38,568 nucleotides of DNA from Haematospirillum sp. H1815 (GTDB lineage Bacteria; Pseudomonadota; Alphaproteobacteria; Rhodospirillales; Rhodospirillaceae). The notes under the pieces were generated by a model, which did not search any database, was not told the DNA's origin, and saw nothing but the letters and a program-made list of their open reading frames with translations. Positions 23,882 through 32,885 of this stretch are shown one piece after another; the first letter of the stretch is position 1, and each line of letters begins with the position of its first letter. Where the stretch lies: contig NZ_JAAVTA010000014.1 in assembly GCF_012102705.1 (NCBI RefSeq), forward strand, positions 1-38,568. The letters run 5' to 3'. Both the position numbers and the translations under genes were made by a program.

Positions 23882-24627
23882 ACATAATCTCCTTGCTGGG
23901 AGAGAGCTGGATCGGACAGCTCCTCCAGTATACGACGAACGGCCTGTGAAGGATCCTGTGCCGTGGTTACGGGACGACCGACAACAAGATAATCCGCACC
24001 CGCTTCCCGTGCTTCTGCCGGGGTTGCAACACGCTTCTGATCACCGGATCCAGCCCACAGTGGCCGGATGCCCGGCACGACAATTGTAAAATCAGGCCCA
24101 CAGGCAGAACGAACAAGATCAGCCTCGTAAGCCGAGCACACAACCCCGTCCATACGGCAATCACGGGCCAGAGAGACCAAGTGCCGCACCTGGTCTAGAG
24201 GCACGCGCAGCAGACCAACTTCAGCCAGATCTGCAGCATTCATACTGGTCAGGACAGTCACAGCAAACAGCCGTGGCCTGACAATGCCACGCCGCCCCGC
24301 TTCCTCATGCACGGCATCCACTGCGGCGCGCATCATGTCGCGCCCTCCCCCGGCGTGCAACGTCATACAAAAAGGGGAGAGCTGACACGCGGCACGGACA
24401 GCACCGGCAACCGTGTTGGGGATATCGTGGAACTTGAGATCAAGGAAAAGCGGCAAACCACCCGATACTTCCTGGACAAAGCGCACACCATCGGGCCCAT
24501 GGGCGGAATAATACTCAAGACCAAGCTTGATCCCTCCCGCCAGTCCCTTGACAGCAGAAGCCAGCTGCGTGGCACGGACATGGTCAACCGCATCCAAGGC
24601 AACAAACAACGGGTTGGCCGGAAACAT
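23878..24627 (-). CDS. pyrF: Orotidine 5'-phosphate decarboxylase (249 aa)
   Basis: Final step of UMP synthesis, decarboxylating OMP. The TIM-barrel motifs are FVALDAVD, GGIKLGLEYY with K34, and the catalytic cluster DLKFHDIPNT with D63, K65 and D68. Also TLHAGGGRDMM, VPGIRPLW and DYLVVGRPVT. ATG 24627 is preceded by AGGATACC, so it is preferred; the open frame continues about 50 codons upstream into the preceding gene without similarity. Its stop overlaps the trpF GTG by four bases. Confidence 0.96.
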   Translation of the reverse strand: MFPANPLFVALDAVDHVRATQLASAVKGLAGGIKLGLEYYSAHGPDGVRFVQEVSGGLPLFLDLKFHDIPNTVAGAVRAACQLSPFCMTLHAGGGRDMMRAAVDAVHEEAGRRGIVRPRLFAVTVLTSMNAADLAEVGLLRVPLDQVRHLVSLARDCRMDGVVCSAYEADLVRSACGPDFTIVVPGIRPLWAGSGDQKRVATPAEAREAGADYLVVGRPVTTAQDPSQAVRRILEELSDPALSQQGDYV

Positions 24628-24707
24628 GGCAGGTATCCTGTCCAAGGCTAAGTTGTCGATGGTTATAGCACCACCACCAGACTCGGCAAGAACGGAATAC
24701 AAACAGC

Positions 24708-25499
24708 TCAGCCGCCGGGGCTGATCGTCATTTCCAGCAAGTCCAGAAGCCGCCCTGTTGCCCCGCGCCCAAACCACTGCTCCATATCATCCCCCTGCCG
24801 GGGCCTCTGGAGCTGCAACATGAAGTCACCAAACAAACCCGAGCATATCGCCGAAAAATGCTTCTCTGTCGGCTTGAAAATATTGGGCCACTTGTCATAC
24901 GCAAGAGCGGGAATGAAGTGGGAACGCAAGGCCGGAGCATCCTGGAAAATGGCCAGGAGACGCGTCATAAGCTTCATCAGTAAAAGCCGCGAGGGCGGGT
25001 GGGAGAACATCAACGACCGCAGCTCGCTATCCCGGGCCGAGGGAAAACGCGTCATCAGGCGGCTGGCATCTGAATTCAGGTCCGAATAGGGAAATGTCCC
25101 CAAAACATCACGCCAGAACCCCCCCAGGCGCACCAAACAATGCCGGGGCAGAACCAGGGAGTGATCCTTGACCTCGTTAGCAACGCCATGAGGATAGAAG
25201 GCAACAATCAAACGCAGAAGAAAATCAGCACGACGATCCCATGCGGGACGCTCGATAGGCTCGGCCCTCAAGGCCTCGGCAGATGCATCCTGGACCATAC
25301 GCCGGGCACAGCTGGAGCAGGTAATCTCCATACGGGCAACCTGGCCTTTGACAAACAGCTCGGTTTCGGCAACCAGCTTATCAACGCCCCGCGATTCCGC
25401 CAGCTTCTTTGCAACTTTACCAATTTCCTCGGCGTGCACGATCATTTCCGGCCCGCCGACACCCAGTCTCAGCTTTTTGTCCTTGTTCTGGTCCGACAC
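24708..25499 (-). CDS. Unrecognised CxxC-containing protein (263 aa)
   Basis: I do not recognise a family. The segment EITCSSCARRM contains C61 and C64, a possible half of a metal or redox site. Otherwise the protein is basic and helical, with Leu/Arg-rich stretches (SRLLLMKLMTRLLAIF). It may be membrane-associated through an amphipathic surface, but no clear membrane helix is seen. The frame begins at TTG 25556; I prefer GTG 25499 because AGGGG lies seven bases ahead, and upstream residues are low in complexity. It sits inside the ispH-thrB-rnhA-pyrF-trpF run, 57 bases after rnhA and 80 before pyrF. Confidence 0.7.
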   Translation of the reverse strand: MSDQNKDKKLRLGVGGPEMIVHAEEIGKVAKKLAESRGVDKLVAETELFVKGQVARMEITCSSCARRMVQDASAEALRAEPIERPAWDRRADFLLRLIVAFYPHGVANEVKDHSLVLPRHCLVRLGGFWRDVLGTFPYSDLNSDASRLMTRFPSARDSELRSLMFSHPPSRLLLMKLMTRLLAIFQDAPALRSHFIPALAYDKWPNIFKPTEKHFSAICSGLFGDFMLQLQRPRQGDDMEQWFGRGATGRLLDLLEMTISPGG

Positions 25500-25556
25500 G
25501 GCATTCCCCTGCACATCACCACAACCGGAACTGTTGCCATCGCCACTGAAGGGCAA

Positions 25557-26027
25557 TCAATCCATAGCTTGGCGGGTTGATTGCGGGATGCCGGACCGGG
25601 CAAGGAAATCTGCCCTTTCATTGTCCGGGTGGCCGGCATGCCCCTTGACCCAGTGCCATCGTACCTCATGGCGGCTGGCCTGCACATCAAGAAGCTGCCA
25701 CAGGTCCGCATTTTTGACTGGCTTGTTGCCAGCCGTCTTCCACTGCTTCCTTTTCCACCCCTGCAGCCATTCTGTCATGCCCTTCTGGACATATGTGCTG
25801 TCTGTATAGACATCTACCACCATCGGACGCCGCAAGGTCTTGAGAGCCTCAATGACAGAAGTTAGCTCCATCCTGTTGTTGGTGGTTTCGCTTTCCCCCC
25901 CGCAAATCTCTTTTTCACGCCCTTTCCAGCGCAAAATGGCCCCCCATCCACCTGGCCCCGGATTCCCGGAACAAGCCCCGTCTGTAAAAATTTCAACGCG
26001 ATCAATATGATCCTGTGCTTGGCTCAT
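25557..26027 (-). CDS. rnhA: Ribonuclease HI (156 aa)
   Basis: Cleaves the RNA strand of RNA-DNA hybrids. The DEDD catalytic set is intact: D16 ([17 protein letters not shown]), E54 ([14 protein letters not shown]), D76 ([11 protein letters not shown]) and D140 ([11 protein letters not shown]). The basic handle region around [17 protein letters not shown] is present as in the bacterial RNase HI. The ATG overlaps the thrB stop codon in ATGA. Confidence 0.97.
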   Translation of the reverse strand: MSQAQDHIDRVEIFTDGACSGNPGPGGWGAILRWKGREKEICGGESETTNNRMELTSVIEALKTLRRPMVVDVYTDSTYVQKGMTEWLQGWKRKQWKTAGNKPVKNADLWQLLDVQASRHEVRWHWVKGHAGHPDNERADFLARSGIPQSTRQAMD

Positions 26028-27001
26028 ACCAGTTCCCCCGGCATCAATCCATACGCGGCAATCCCGGCAGCCGTACGGTGGAAACGCAGCCTGCGCAGGT
26101 ACTCAAGCGGGTCTTTCCTGGTCACAAGAGCATCCGGATCTGTGTACAACCAGTCATAAAGGCGGGTCAGGAGAAAACGCAGTGCCGCACCGCGGGCCAA
26201 CAGGGGCAGGCTGTCAAGCTCTGCCGGCTGCAGGGGACGCACACTGTGGTAACCAGAAAGGAAGAGACGGGCACGTTCGGCACTGAAGCCAGCCCTCTCA
26301 TCAAAACACCAAGCATTGAGGCAAACAGCAACGTCATAGGCCAGCATGTCATTGCAAGCGAAGTAGAAATCAATAAGTCCGGAAAGGTGGCCATCCTGAA
26401 AAAACACATTATCAGGAAACAGGTCGGCGTGAATAATTCCGGAGGGAAGCCCGGAAGGCCACACATCATCAAGAACAGCAAGCTCAGCCGCAAGTTCATC
26501 AGCCAGGCCCGGCTCAACCTCGTGGGCGCGATCGGAACAGGCCCTGTACAGGGTATGCCACCCCCGAAGGGACAAATCATTGGGGCGGGTCATGGTAAAA
26601 TCGGCAGCCCCACAGTGCATCGTGGCCAACGCCATGCCCAGTGGCTCCATATGGACAGGAAAGACCTGTCGCGGCCAGTGCCCCTGCAAGAACGTAACAA
26701 GTGCCGCCGGACGCCCACACAACAGACCCAACGCCTGGCCATGCCTGTTATCCACTGGCACGGGACAAGGAACACCGCGCGCAGCCAAATGCCGCATCAA
26801 GCCAAGAAAAAAGGGTAAACAGACCGGATCAACCCGTTTTTCGTACAGGGTCAGGATAAAGGTACCGCCGCTGGTCACCAGACGAAAATTGGTATTCTCA
26901 ACCCCCTCTGCAATACCCTCCAGAGACTGGACATCCCCGATATCATAAGAACGTACAAACGCGGCCAGCTCGGAATCGCCGACCTTGGTATAAACGGCCA
27001 T
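26024..27001 (-). CDS. thrB: Homoserine kinase, APH-type (325 aa)
   Basis: ATP-dependent phosphorylation of homoserine in threonine synthesis. This is the aminoglycoside-phosphotransferase-like ThrB found in many proteobacteria, not the GHMP type. Typical segments are [16 protein letters not shown] at the N-terminus, GVENTNFRL, the catalytic loop [14 protein letters not shown] and the metal-binding [17 protein letters not shown]. Full length. The start is ATG 27001, 18 bases after the ispH stop, and its stop overlaps the rnhA start. Confidence 0.95.
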   Translation of the reverse strand: MAVYTKVGDSELAAFVRSYDIGDVQSLEGIAEGVENTNFRLVTSGGTFILTLYEKRVDPVCLPFFLGLMRHLAARGVPCPVPVDNRHGQALGLLCGRPAALVTFLQGHWPRQVFPVHMEPLGMALATMHCGAADFTMTRPNDLSLRGWHTLYRACSDRAHEVEPGLADELAAELAVLDDVWPSGLPSGIIHADLFPDNVFFQDGHLSGLIDFYFACNDMLAYDVAVCLNAWCFDERAGFSAERARLFLSGYHSVRPLQPAELDSLPLLARGAALRFLLTRLYDWLYTDPDALVTRKDPLEYLRRLRFHRTAAGIAAYGLMPGELV

Positions 27002-27019
27002 TTTTCTGTGTTTCTCCGT

Positions 27020-27967
27020 CTATTCGGCTGCCAGTATACGGGGCAAGCGGAACACAATGTTTTCCTCGGTCACCGAAACATGCTCCAAGGTTACATCAAA
27101 ATGATCCCGACACGCTTCGATAACAGTCTCGACCAGAATTTCCGGGGCGGAAGCACCAGCCGTCAACCCAAGACGACGCACACCTGCCAAGGCGGCCCAG
27201 TCAACCTCTGCCGCAGACTGCACCAGCAAGGAACGCTCACAGCCGGCCTTGCGGGCTACTTCCACCAAGCGGCGTGAATTGGACGAATTCGGCGCCCCGA
27301 TCACCATAACGGCGTCACATCCACGCACCATCGCCTTGACTGCTGCCTGGCGATTGGTCGTGGCGTAACAGATATCTTCTTTATGCGGCGCAGAAATCTG
27401 CGGAAAACGACGACGCAGAACGGCAATGATATCGGCGGTTTCGTCAACCGACAGGGTTGTCTGGGTAACATAGGCCAGATGCTCCGGCGTTCCGGGCTGC
27501 ACAGCCTCGGCTTGCTCCACCGTTTCAACCAGCAACATCTGGCCATCGGGGACCTGCCCCATGGTACCGATGACTTCAGGATGGCCGGCGTGACCAATCA
27601 GGATGACCTGGCGCCCCTCTGCCACGTGACGTTCAGCCCCGTTATGAACCTTGCTGACCAAGGGACAAGTTGCATCCACCCACGTCATCCTGCGGACCTT
27701 TGCAGCCTCCGGGACACTCTTGGGGACACCGTGCGCCGAGAAAATAACCGGACGGTCGTCCGGACACTGATCCAGCTCCTCGACAAAGACAGCGCCACGC
27801 GCCCTCAGATTTTCAACCACAAAGCGATTATGGACAATCTCATGACGCACATAAACAGGAGCCCCAAATTTCTCCAGCGCCCGCTCGACAATCTGGATCG
27901 CCCGGTCAACGCCAGCACAGAAGCCACGTGGTCCGGCCAGGGCAATCACAAGAGGAGGCTTGGACAT
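27020..27967 (-). CDS. ispH: 4-hydroxy-3-methylbut-2-enyl diphosphate reductase (315 aa)
   Basis: Last step of the MEP isoprenoid pathway, making IPP and DMAPP. The three [4Fe-4S] cysteines are C17 ([10 protein letters not shown]), C101 ([11 protein letters not shown]) and C200 (ICYATTNRQ). [14 protein letters not shown] and [10 protein letters not shown] are also characteristic. ATG 27967 starts [15 protein letters not shown], matching the family; an in-frame upstream start (28030) is not supported. It is first in the minus-strand operon with thrB and rnhA. Divergent from msbA over about 180 bases. Confidence 0.97.
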   Translation of the reverse strand: MSKPPLVIALAGPRGFCAGVDRAIQIVERALEKFGAPVYVRHEIVHNRFVVENLRARGAVFVEELDQCPDDRPVIFSAHGVPKSVPEAAKVRRMTWVDATCPLVSKVHNGAERHVAEGRQVILIGHAGHPEVIGTMGQVPDGQMLLVETVEQAEAVQPGTPEHLAYVTQTTLSVDETADIIAVLRRRFPQISAPHKEDICYATTNRQAAVKAMVRGCDAVMVIGAPNSSNSRRLVEVARKAGCERSLLVQSAAEVDWAALAGVRRLGLTAGASAPEILVETVIEACRDHFDVTLEHVSVTEENIVFRLPRILAAE

Positions 27968-28084
27968 AGGACATTCCACAGAAAAACAGGGTTGGGAGGC
28001 AGACAATGGTGGATCTGCGCACACGTTCATGCGTGGATAGCAGATCTATAGCCCCGGAGGAAGCCTTGCATCATACCTGCGGGA

Positions 28085-28113
28085 TTGGACAAAACAGGCC
28101 GACATGATAGGTT
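28085..28113 (+). promoter_or_regulatory. Possible promoter of the lipid A operon
   Basis: TTGGAC (28085-28090) and TAGGTT (28108-28113) are separated by 17 bases, 36 bases before the msbA GTG. The -35 is fair and the -10 poor, so this is tentative. Confidence 0.3.
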
Positions 28114-28148
28114 CCCGCCGCATCATGACAGCAACAGGATAACCAAGC

Positions 28149-29930
28149 GTGACCGTCGAGACCCGCCACAGAACCCCGACTATGGCCCTGATGAAACGCC
28201 TTTACCGGGAGTCTGTTGGCCAATACCGCGGCCAAATTGTTCTGGCGGCATTTTTCATGGCTCTTTCTGCAGCGGCGACCGCAGCGGTAGCCAAGCTGAT
28301 GGAACCAGTTGTCAACGAAGTGTTCATGCTGCGCAACGCAGCCCTGCTGTGGCCGGTTGCCGGCATGGTGCTGGCAACGTTTGCCACCAAGGGGATAGCA
28401 GAGTACGGACAGTCTGTTGTCATGGCCCGGGTTGGACTGCGTATCATTGCCGACCTGCAACAACGGCTGTTTGGCCACCTGATGACACTGGATGCTGGCT
28501 TCTTCGCCCGCAACGCAACCGGGCGGCTGGTATCGCGCTTCCTGGTGGATATCAACCAGATGCGCAATGCCGTTTCCAATGCCCTGACCAGCCTAGGAAA
28601 AGACATGCTGAGTGTCATAGGCTTGGTAGCCGTTATGTTCTGGCAGGACTGGCTTCTAGCTGCGGTAGCATTTTTTGTCTTTCCGGTTGCCATCTTGCCG
28701 ATTGCCAAGATCGGGCGCCGCATGCGCAAGGTTTCCATCAATACCCAGGATCAGATGGGGGCCTTCAACACCGTTCTCGAGCAATCCTTCCACGGAATCC
28801 GGATGGTCAAGTCCTATGGCCTTGAAGGTCACGAATGCTCAAAAATTCGTGCCCTGACCGAAGATCTGTTTTCCTTGGCTTTCAAGGCATCACGTATCAG
28901 GGCCATGTCCAGTCCAGTCATGGAAACACTGGGCGGAATTGCCATCACTGTTGTAATTCTGTATGGCGGCAGCCGGGTTGTGGACGGGACCACAACGCCC
29001 GGTCAGTTTTTCAGCTTCATCACGGCCCTGATGCTGGCTTACCAACCCATGAAGAATCTGGCCAAGCTGAATGCTTCGCTGGAAGAAGGACTGGCGGGGG
29101 CTGAGCGGCTGTTCTCGATTCTGGACACCCGTACCACTATTACTGAACAAGCAGACGCTGTTCCCCTGAAAACACATGGCGGGCAGATTGAATTCCGGAA
29201 TGTCTCGTTCTCCTACAGCGGGCAGAAAGCTGTTCTTTCCGGACTGAACCTGGTTGTCCCGCCCGGGAAGACTGTCGCGCTGGTCGGACCATCCGGGGCA
29301 GGAAAATCGACCATCCTTAACCTGATACCACGCTTCTATGATGTTGCCTCTGGTGCCGTGCTGATAGACGGGCTGGACATACGACAGGCAACACTCGACT
29401 CACTGCGCCAATCCGTCGCTCTGGTCAGCCAGGAGGTTGTCCTGTTCGATGATACAATCCGGGCCAACATTGCATTCGGAAAACCTAATGCCAGTGACGC
29501 CGAGATTAAGGATGCAGCCAGCCTGGCCGCCGCACACGACTTCATCTCTGCGCTGCCCATGGGGTATGAAACACCGGTCGGGGAACGTGGCATGAGCCTG
29601 TCCGGGGGACAACGGCAACGGATTGCCATTGCCCGGGCCATCTTGAAGAACGCACCGGTCCTTCTACTGGATGAAGCCACCAGCGCCCTTGATACCGAAA
29701 GCGAGCGTCAGGTCCAGGACGCTCTTCAAATCCTGATGCAGGGACGCACAACGGTTGTCATAGCGCACCGCCTTTCGACCATAACCCAAGCCGATCTCAT
29801 TCATGTTATTGATGAGGGACGGGTTATCGAGCATGGTACCCATCAGGATCTTCTGGAACGTGGCGGGGCCTATGCTGCCCTGTATGCCCTTCAGTTCAGG
29901 GATACAACAGAACCGGGACCGTCATGCTGA
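28149..29930 (+). CDS. msbA: MsbA-type lipid A ABC transporter (593 aa)
   Basis: Half-transporter with a six-helix ABC transmembrane domain (about residues 25-315) and an ATPase domain. Walker A is GPSGAGKS at 380-387, the signature LSGGQ at 484-488, and Walker B VLLLDEAT at 504-511, followed by the switch His in VIAHRLST. It flips lipid A-core across the inner membrane. Its position at the head of a lipid A/Kdo operon supports MsbA over other exporters. The start is GTG with AGGA nine bases upstream. The last 7 bases overlap the start of the DUF374 gene. Confidence 0.93.
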   Translation: MTVETRHRTPTMALMKRLYRESVGQYRGQIVLAAFFMALSAAATAAVAKLMEPVVNEVFMLRNAALLWPVAGMVLATFATKGIAEYGQSVVMARVGLRIIADLQQRLFGHLMTLDAGFFARNATGRLVSRFLVDINQMRNAVSNALTSLGKDMLSVIGLVAVMFWQDWLLAAVAFFVFPVAILPIAKIGRRMRKVSINTQDQMGAFNTVLEQSFHGIRMVKSYGLEGHECSKIRALTEDLFSLAFKASRIRAMSSPVMETLGGIAITVVILYGGSRVVDGTTTPGQFFSFITALMLAYQPMKNLAKLNASLEEGLAGAERLFSILDTRTTITEQADAVPLKTHGGQIEFRNVSFSYSGQKAVLSGLNLVVPPGKTVALVGPSGAGKSTILNLIPRFYDVASGAVLIDGLDIRQATLDSLRQSVALVSQEVVLFDDTIRANIAFGKPNASDAEIKDAASLAAAHDFISALPMGYETPVGERGMSLSGGQRQRIAIARAILKNAPVLLLDEATSALDTESERQVQDALQILMQGRTTVVIAHRLSTITQADLIHVIDEGRVIEHGTHQDLLERGGAYAALYALQFRDTTEPGPSC

Positions 29931-30646
29931 AAAAAATTCTGCGCCACGACCGTGCCCGCTCCCTCTTCAGCTGGCTGGGATCCCTGTACATACGGCTGGT
30001 CTGGCATACCGGATCATGGACAGTAGACAATGACGAACAGCCCAAACGCATGTGGGCAGAGAACAAGCCTTTCATCATGGCGTTCTGGCATGGCCATCTG
30101 TTGATGATGCCCTACGCATGGCACACAGGGCGCATGATGCACATGCTGATTTCGCGGCATCGCGACGGACAACTGATTTCGGGGACAATCTCTCACCTTG
30201 GCCTTCACTCCATTGCCGGAAGCTCGGGCAAAAGCGGCGCATCTGCCATACGGCAGATGCTGAAGGTCCTCAAGACAGGAAGCAGCATCGGCGTAACTCC
30301 GGATGGCCCCCGGGGACCAAGGATGCGGGCCAGCCGTGGCATTATCGACATTGCCCGCCTGAGCGGTGTACCCATCATCCCGTGCGCCTTTTCCTGCAAG
30401 AATCGTCGGATACTGGGAAGCTGGGACAAATTCCGCCTTGCTCTGCCTTTCAGCAGGGGGATCATCGCATGGGGGGATCCCGTCACAATCGCACCGGACC
30501 TGGACCCGGATCAGGTGGAACAAGAACGCGAAAAGCTGGAGACTGCGATGATTGCCTTGGCTGCTAACGCCGATGCACGCATGGGCCACGAACCAACACC
30601 CCCGGCCAACCCCGGGGAGACAAGCAAGACAAGGCGATCGGCGTGA
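29924..30646 (+). CDS. DUF374 lysophospholipid/lipid A acyltransferase (240 aa)
   Basis: DUF374-family acyltransferase. Motifs are PFIMAFWHGHLLMMPYA (containing the active-site HGH), LISRHRDGQLIS, the TPDGPRGPRM box and PIIPCAFS. Family knowledge: LpxJ of Campylobacter and Helicobacter, a late lipid A acyltransferase, belongs to this DUF, and the homologue in alphaproteobacteria commonly lies between msbA and waaA. A role in adding a secondary acyl chain to Kdo-lipid A is therefore likely by context. ATG 29924 overlaps the msbA 3' end by 7 bases, and its stop overlaps the waaA GTG by 4. The N-terminal helix around LFSWLGSLYIRLVW may attach it to the membrane. Confidence 0.88.
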   Translation: MLKKILRHDRARSLFSWLGSLYIRLVWHTGSWTVDNDEQPKRMWAENKPFIMAFWHGHLLMMPYAWHTGRMMHMLISRHRDGQLISGTISHLGLHSIAGSSGKSGASAIRQMLKVLKTGSSIGVTPDGPRGPRMRASRGIIDIARLSGVPIIPCAFSCKNRRILGSWDKFRLALPFSRGIIAWGDPVTIAPDLDPDQVEQEREKLETAMIALAANADARMGHEPTPPANPGETSKTRRSA

Positions 30647-31926
30647 TACCTTTTTTGTACCATAGCGTTGTCTCCACCAGCGCACCAGCCTTGCGCCTGT
30701 GGCTTCAGTACCGGGCCCGGCAAGGCAAGGAGGACCCTGAACGCCTGCCGGAACGCAGGGGGATTGCCAGCCGCCCGCGCCCTGCAGGACCTGTACTGTG
30801 GATCCACGCGGCCAGTGTGGGGGAAAGCCTGTCTGTCCTGCCCCTGCTCCAGTCCGTGATGACAGCCCGTCCGTCTTGGTCAGCCGTTCTGACAACCGGC
30901 ACACGGACATCGGCACGCCTGCTCCCCTCTCGCCTCCATGACATCGGAGCCGGGCGTGTCATACATCAGTTCGTCCCCCTGGATCATCCCCGCTGGGTAG
31001 GACGGTTCCTGGATCACTGGCAGCCAAACCTTGCCTTGTGGGTTGAAAGCGAACTGTGGCCCAACCTGCTGAAGGCATGTCGCGAACGCAGCATTCCTTC
31101 CGTTCTGGTCAATGGACGGATGTCGGAACACTCGTTCCAACGCTGGCGGCTCGCCCCTGCCCTGATCCGGGATATGCTGTCCAGCTTCTCCCTGTGCATG
31201 GGGCAAAGCCCGGAAGACACGCAACGCCTGCAAGAACTGGGAGCCCGGAATCCTGTCTGCCCGGGAAATCTCAAGTACGCATCACCACCCTTGCCGGTCG
31301 ATCTTGACAAGCTGGAGGCAGCTCGGAACGTCATAAAAAATCGCCCTGTATGGCTGGCATCGTCCACCCACCCCGGGGAAGAGCTGATGGCCGGGCAGGT
31401 GCACCGCGCCATGACGGCACAGCTGCCTGGCTTGCTGACCATTATCGTGCCTCGCCATCCCGAACGCGGGGAAGATATTGCAAGGGAGCTGACAGACAGG
31501 GGGATGAAAGTTGCCCTCCGCTCCCACGGGTCTGCTCCTGATCAGGCATGCGATGTCTGGTTGGCCGACACCTTGGGAGAACTGGGGCTTTTCTATCGCC
31601 TGTGCCCTGTTTCCTTTATCGGCAAATCCCTGCTCGGAACGGGGGGACAGAATCCACTGGAACCGGCACGGCTTGGCAGCGCTGTTGTGTTTGGACCCAA
31701 CATGGAGAACTTTGCTGAAATCAGCATCCGCATGTTGCAGAATCGTGCCGCGATAGAGGTTCCCGATGCAGAAGAACTGACCAGAACAGTGCAGCAGCTT
31801 TTGCTGCAACCCGGCATGCGCGAAACTTTGACACAGTCTGCTCAAAGCTTCTGCCATCAAGAGGCCGCTGTTCTGGAGCGGATTATGGCCCATCTGCTCC
31901 CGTTGTGCGACAGTGGGGCCAGCTGA
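30643..31926 (+). CDS. waaA: 3-deoxy-D-manno-octulosonic acid transferase (427 aa)
   Basis: Kdo transferase (KdtA, GT30) that adds Kdo to lipid IVA from CMP-Kdo at the inner membrane. Characteristic segments are LWIHAASVGESLSVLPLL, TTGTRTSARLL, QFVPLDHPRWVGRFLDHW, LWVESELWPNLL and the C-terminal GGQNPLEPARLGSAVVFGP. An N-terminal hydrophobic segment forms the membrane anchor. The start is GTG overlapping the preceding TGA in a GTGA junction. Whether it adds one or two Kdo residues cannot be read from the sequence. Its TGA shares one base with the lpxK ATG. Confidence 0.95.
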   Translation: MIPFLYHSVVSTSAPALRLWLQYRARQGKEDPERLPERRGIASRPRPAGPVLWIHAASVGESLSVLPLLQSVMTARPSWSAVLTTGTRTSARLLPSRLHDIGAGRVIHQFVPLDHPRWVGRFLDHWQPNLALWVESELWPNLLKACRERSIPSVLVNGRMSEHSFQRWRLAPALIRDMLSSFSLCMGQSPEDTQRLQELGARNPVCPGNLKYASPPLPVDLDKLEAARNVIKNRPVWLASSTHPGEELMAGQVHRAMTAQLPGLLTIIVPRHPERGEDIARELTDRGMKVALRSHGSAPDQACDVWLADTLGELGLFYRLCPVSFIGKSLLGTGGQNPLEPARLGSAVVFGPNMENFAEISIRMLQNRAAIEVPDAEELTRTVQQLLLQPGMRETLTQSAQSFCHQEAAVLERIMAHLLPLCDSGAS

Positions 31927-32885
31927 TGCAAACCCCTTCCTGGTGGCAGCACCGCAATATGACAGCCTTGGCCCTGTCTCCCTTCGGGTGGCTGTACGGC
32001 CTGGGGACGTTTCTGAGGCAGCGCACCGTGGGCCCTTGGACAGCACCCGTCCCGGTTATCTGCGTTGGCAACATAACTGCAGGGGGGAACGGAAAAACAC
32101 CGGTAACGCTGGATATTCTTGAACGCCTTCCCGGGGCGCATGCCCTGCTGCGCGGCTATGGTGGGAAACTCAAGGGGCCAGTACAGGTCAACCGACAGCA
32201 CCACACCTGTGACGAAATCGGTGACGAAGCTCTGCTTCTGGCTGAGAAAGCTCCAACATGGGTTGCGCGTGACCGCACGGCCGGAGCTCAAGCGGCCTGC
32301 AAGACGGGTGCCCGGTATATTGTCATGGATGATGGTTTACAGAATCCATCCCTGGGCAAAACACTGTCCCTAATTGTCATCGATGGACAATACGGCTTTG
32401 GCAATAACCTGATGATACCGGCCGGTCCCCTGCGGGAGAGCCCGCGCCAAGCATGGAAAAGGGCTGATGGCATTGTACTTTTGGGAGAAGACCGCACAGG
32501 CGTTATAGACACGGCTCCGGCTCATCTTCCTGTTTTGCGGGGTCGTCTCGTGCCGGACAACAAGGGGGAAACCTGGAGCGGGCAGCGTGTTATCGCCTTT
32601 GCCGGAATCGGGCGTCCCAGGAAGTTTTTTGATACTCTTGCAACGCTGGGGGCCGAACTGGTTTCCACCTATTCCTTTGCCGATCACCATCTTTACAGCA
32701 GGGATGAAATCAGCAGGATGCTTGAACATGCCCGCCGTGAACACTGTCAGCTGGTCACGACCACAAAAGATGCCGTCCGCATTGATCCTGTACAGCGTTC
32801 TGCACTCTCAGTCCTGTCGGTGCGTGTGGAATGGGATGATCATGGAGAAGCCTTGGGTGCGTTGCTGGAGCCCCTGACCCGATGA
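31926..32885 (+). CDS. lpxK: Tetraacyldisaccharide 4'-kinase (319 aa)
   Basis: Phosphorylates the 4' position of the lipid A disaccharide to give lipid IVA. The P-loop is GNITAGGNGKTP at about residues 48-59, and further family segments are LLRGYGGKLKG, DEIGDEALLLA, VMDDGLQNPSL and AFAGIGRPRKFF plus TTTKDAVRI. The N-terminal MQTPSWWQHR and LSPFGWLYG match the usual membrane-anchoring start. ATG 31926 shares its first base with the waaA stop; an earlier in-frame GTG at 31905 is less likely. The stop overlaps the next ATG. Confidence 0.95.
   Translation: MQTPSWWQHRNMTALALSPFGWLYGLGTFLRQRTVGPWTAPVPVICVGNITAGGNGKTPVTLDILERLPGAHALLRGYGGKLKGPVQVNRQHHTCDEIGDEALLLAEKAPTWVARDRTAGAQAACKTGARYIVMDDGLQNPSLGKTLSLIVIDGQYGFGNNLMIPAGPLRESPRQAWKRADGIVLLGEDRTGVIDTAPAHLPVLRGRLVPDNKGETWSGQRVIAFAGIGRPRKFFDTLATLGAELVSTYSFADHHLYSRDEISRMLEHARREHCQLVTTTKDAVRIDPVQRSALSVLSVRVEWDDHGEALGALLEPLTR

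Noticed and set aside
26015-26818. Plus-strand frame of 267 codons opposite thrB
   Set aside because: Shadow of homoserine kinase; Lys/Gln/Arg-rich with no motif.
31282-32046. Minus-strand frame of 254 codons opposite waaA and lpxK
   Set aside because: Antisense shadow of two clear lipid A genes.
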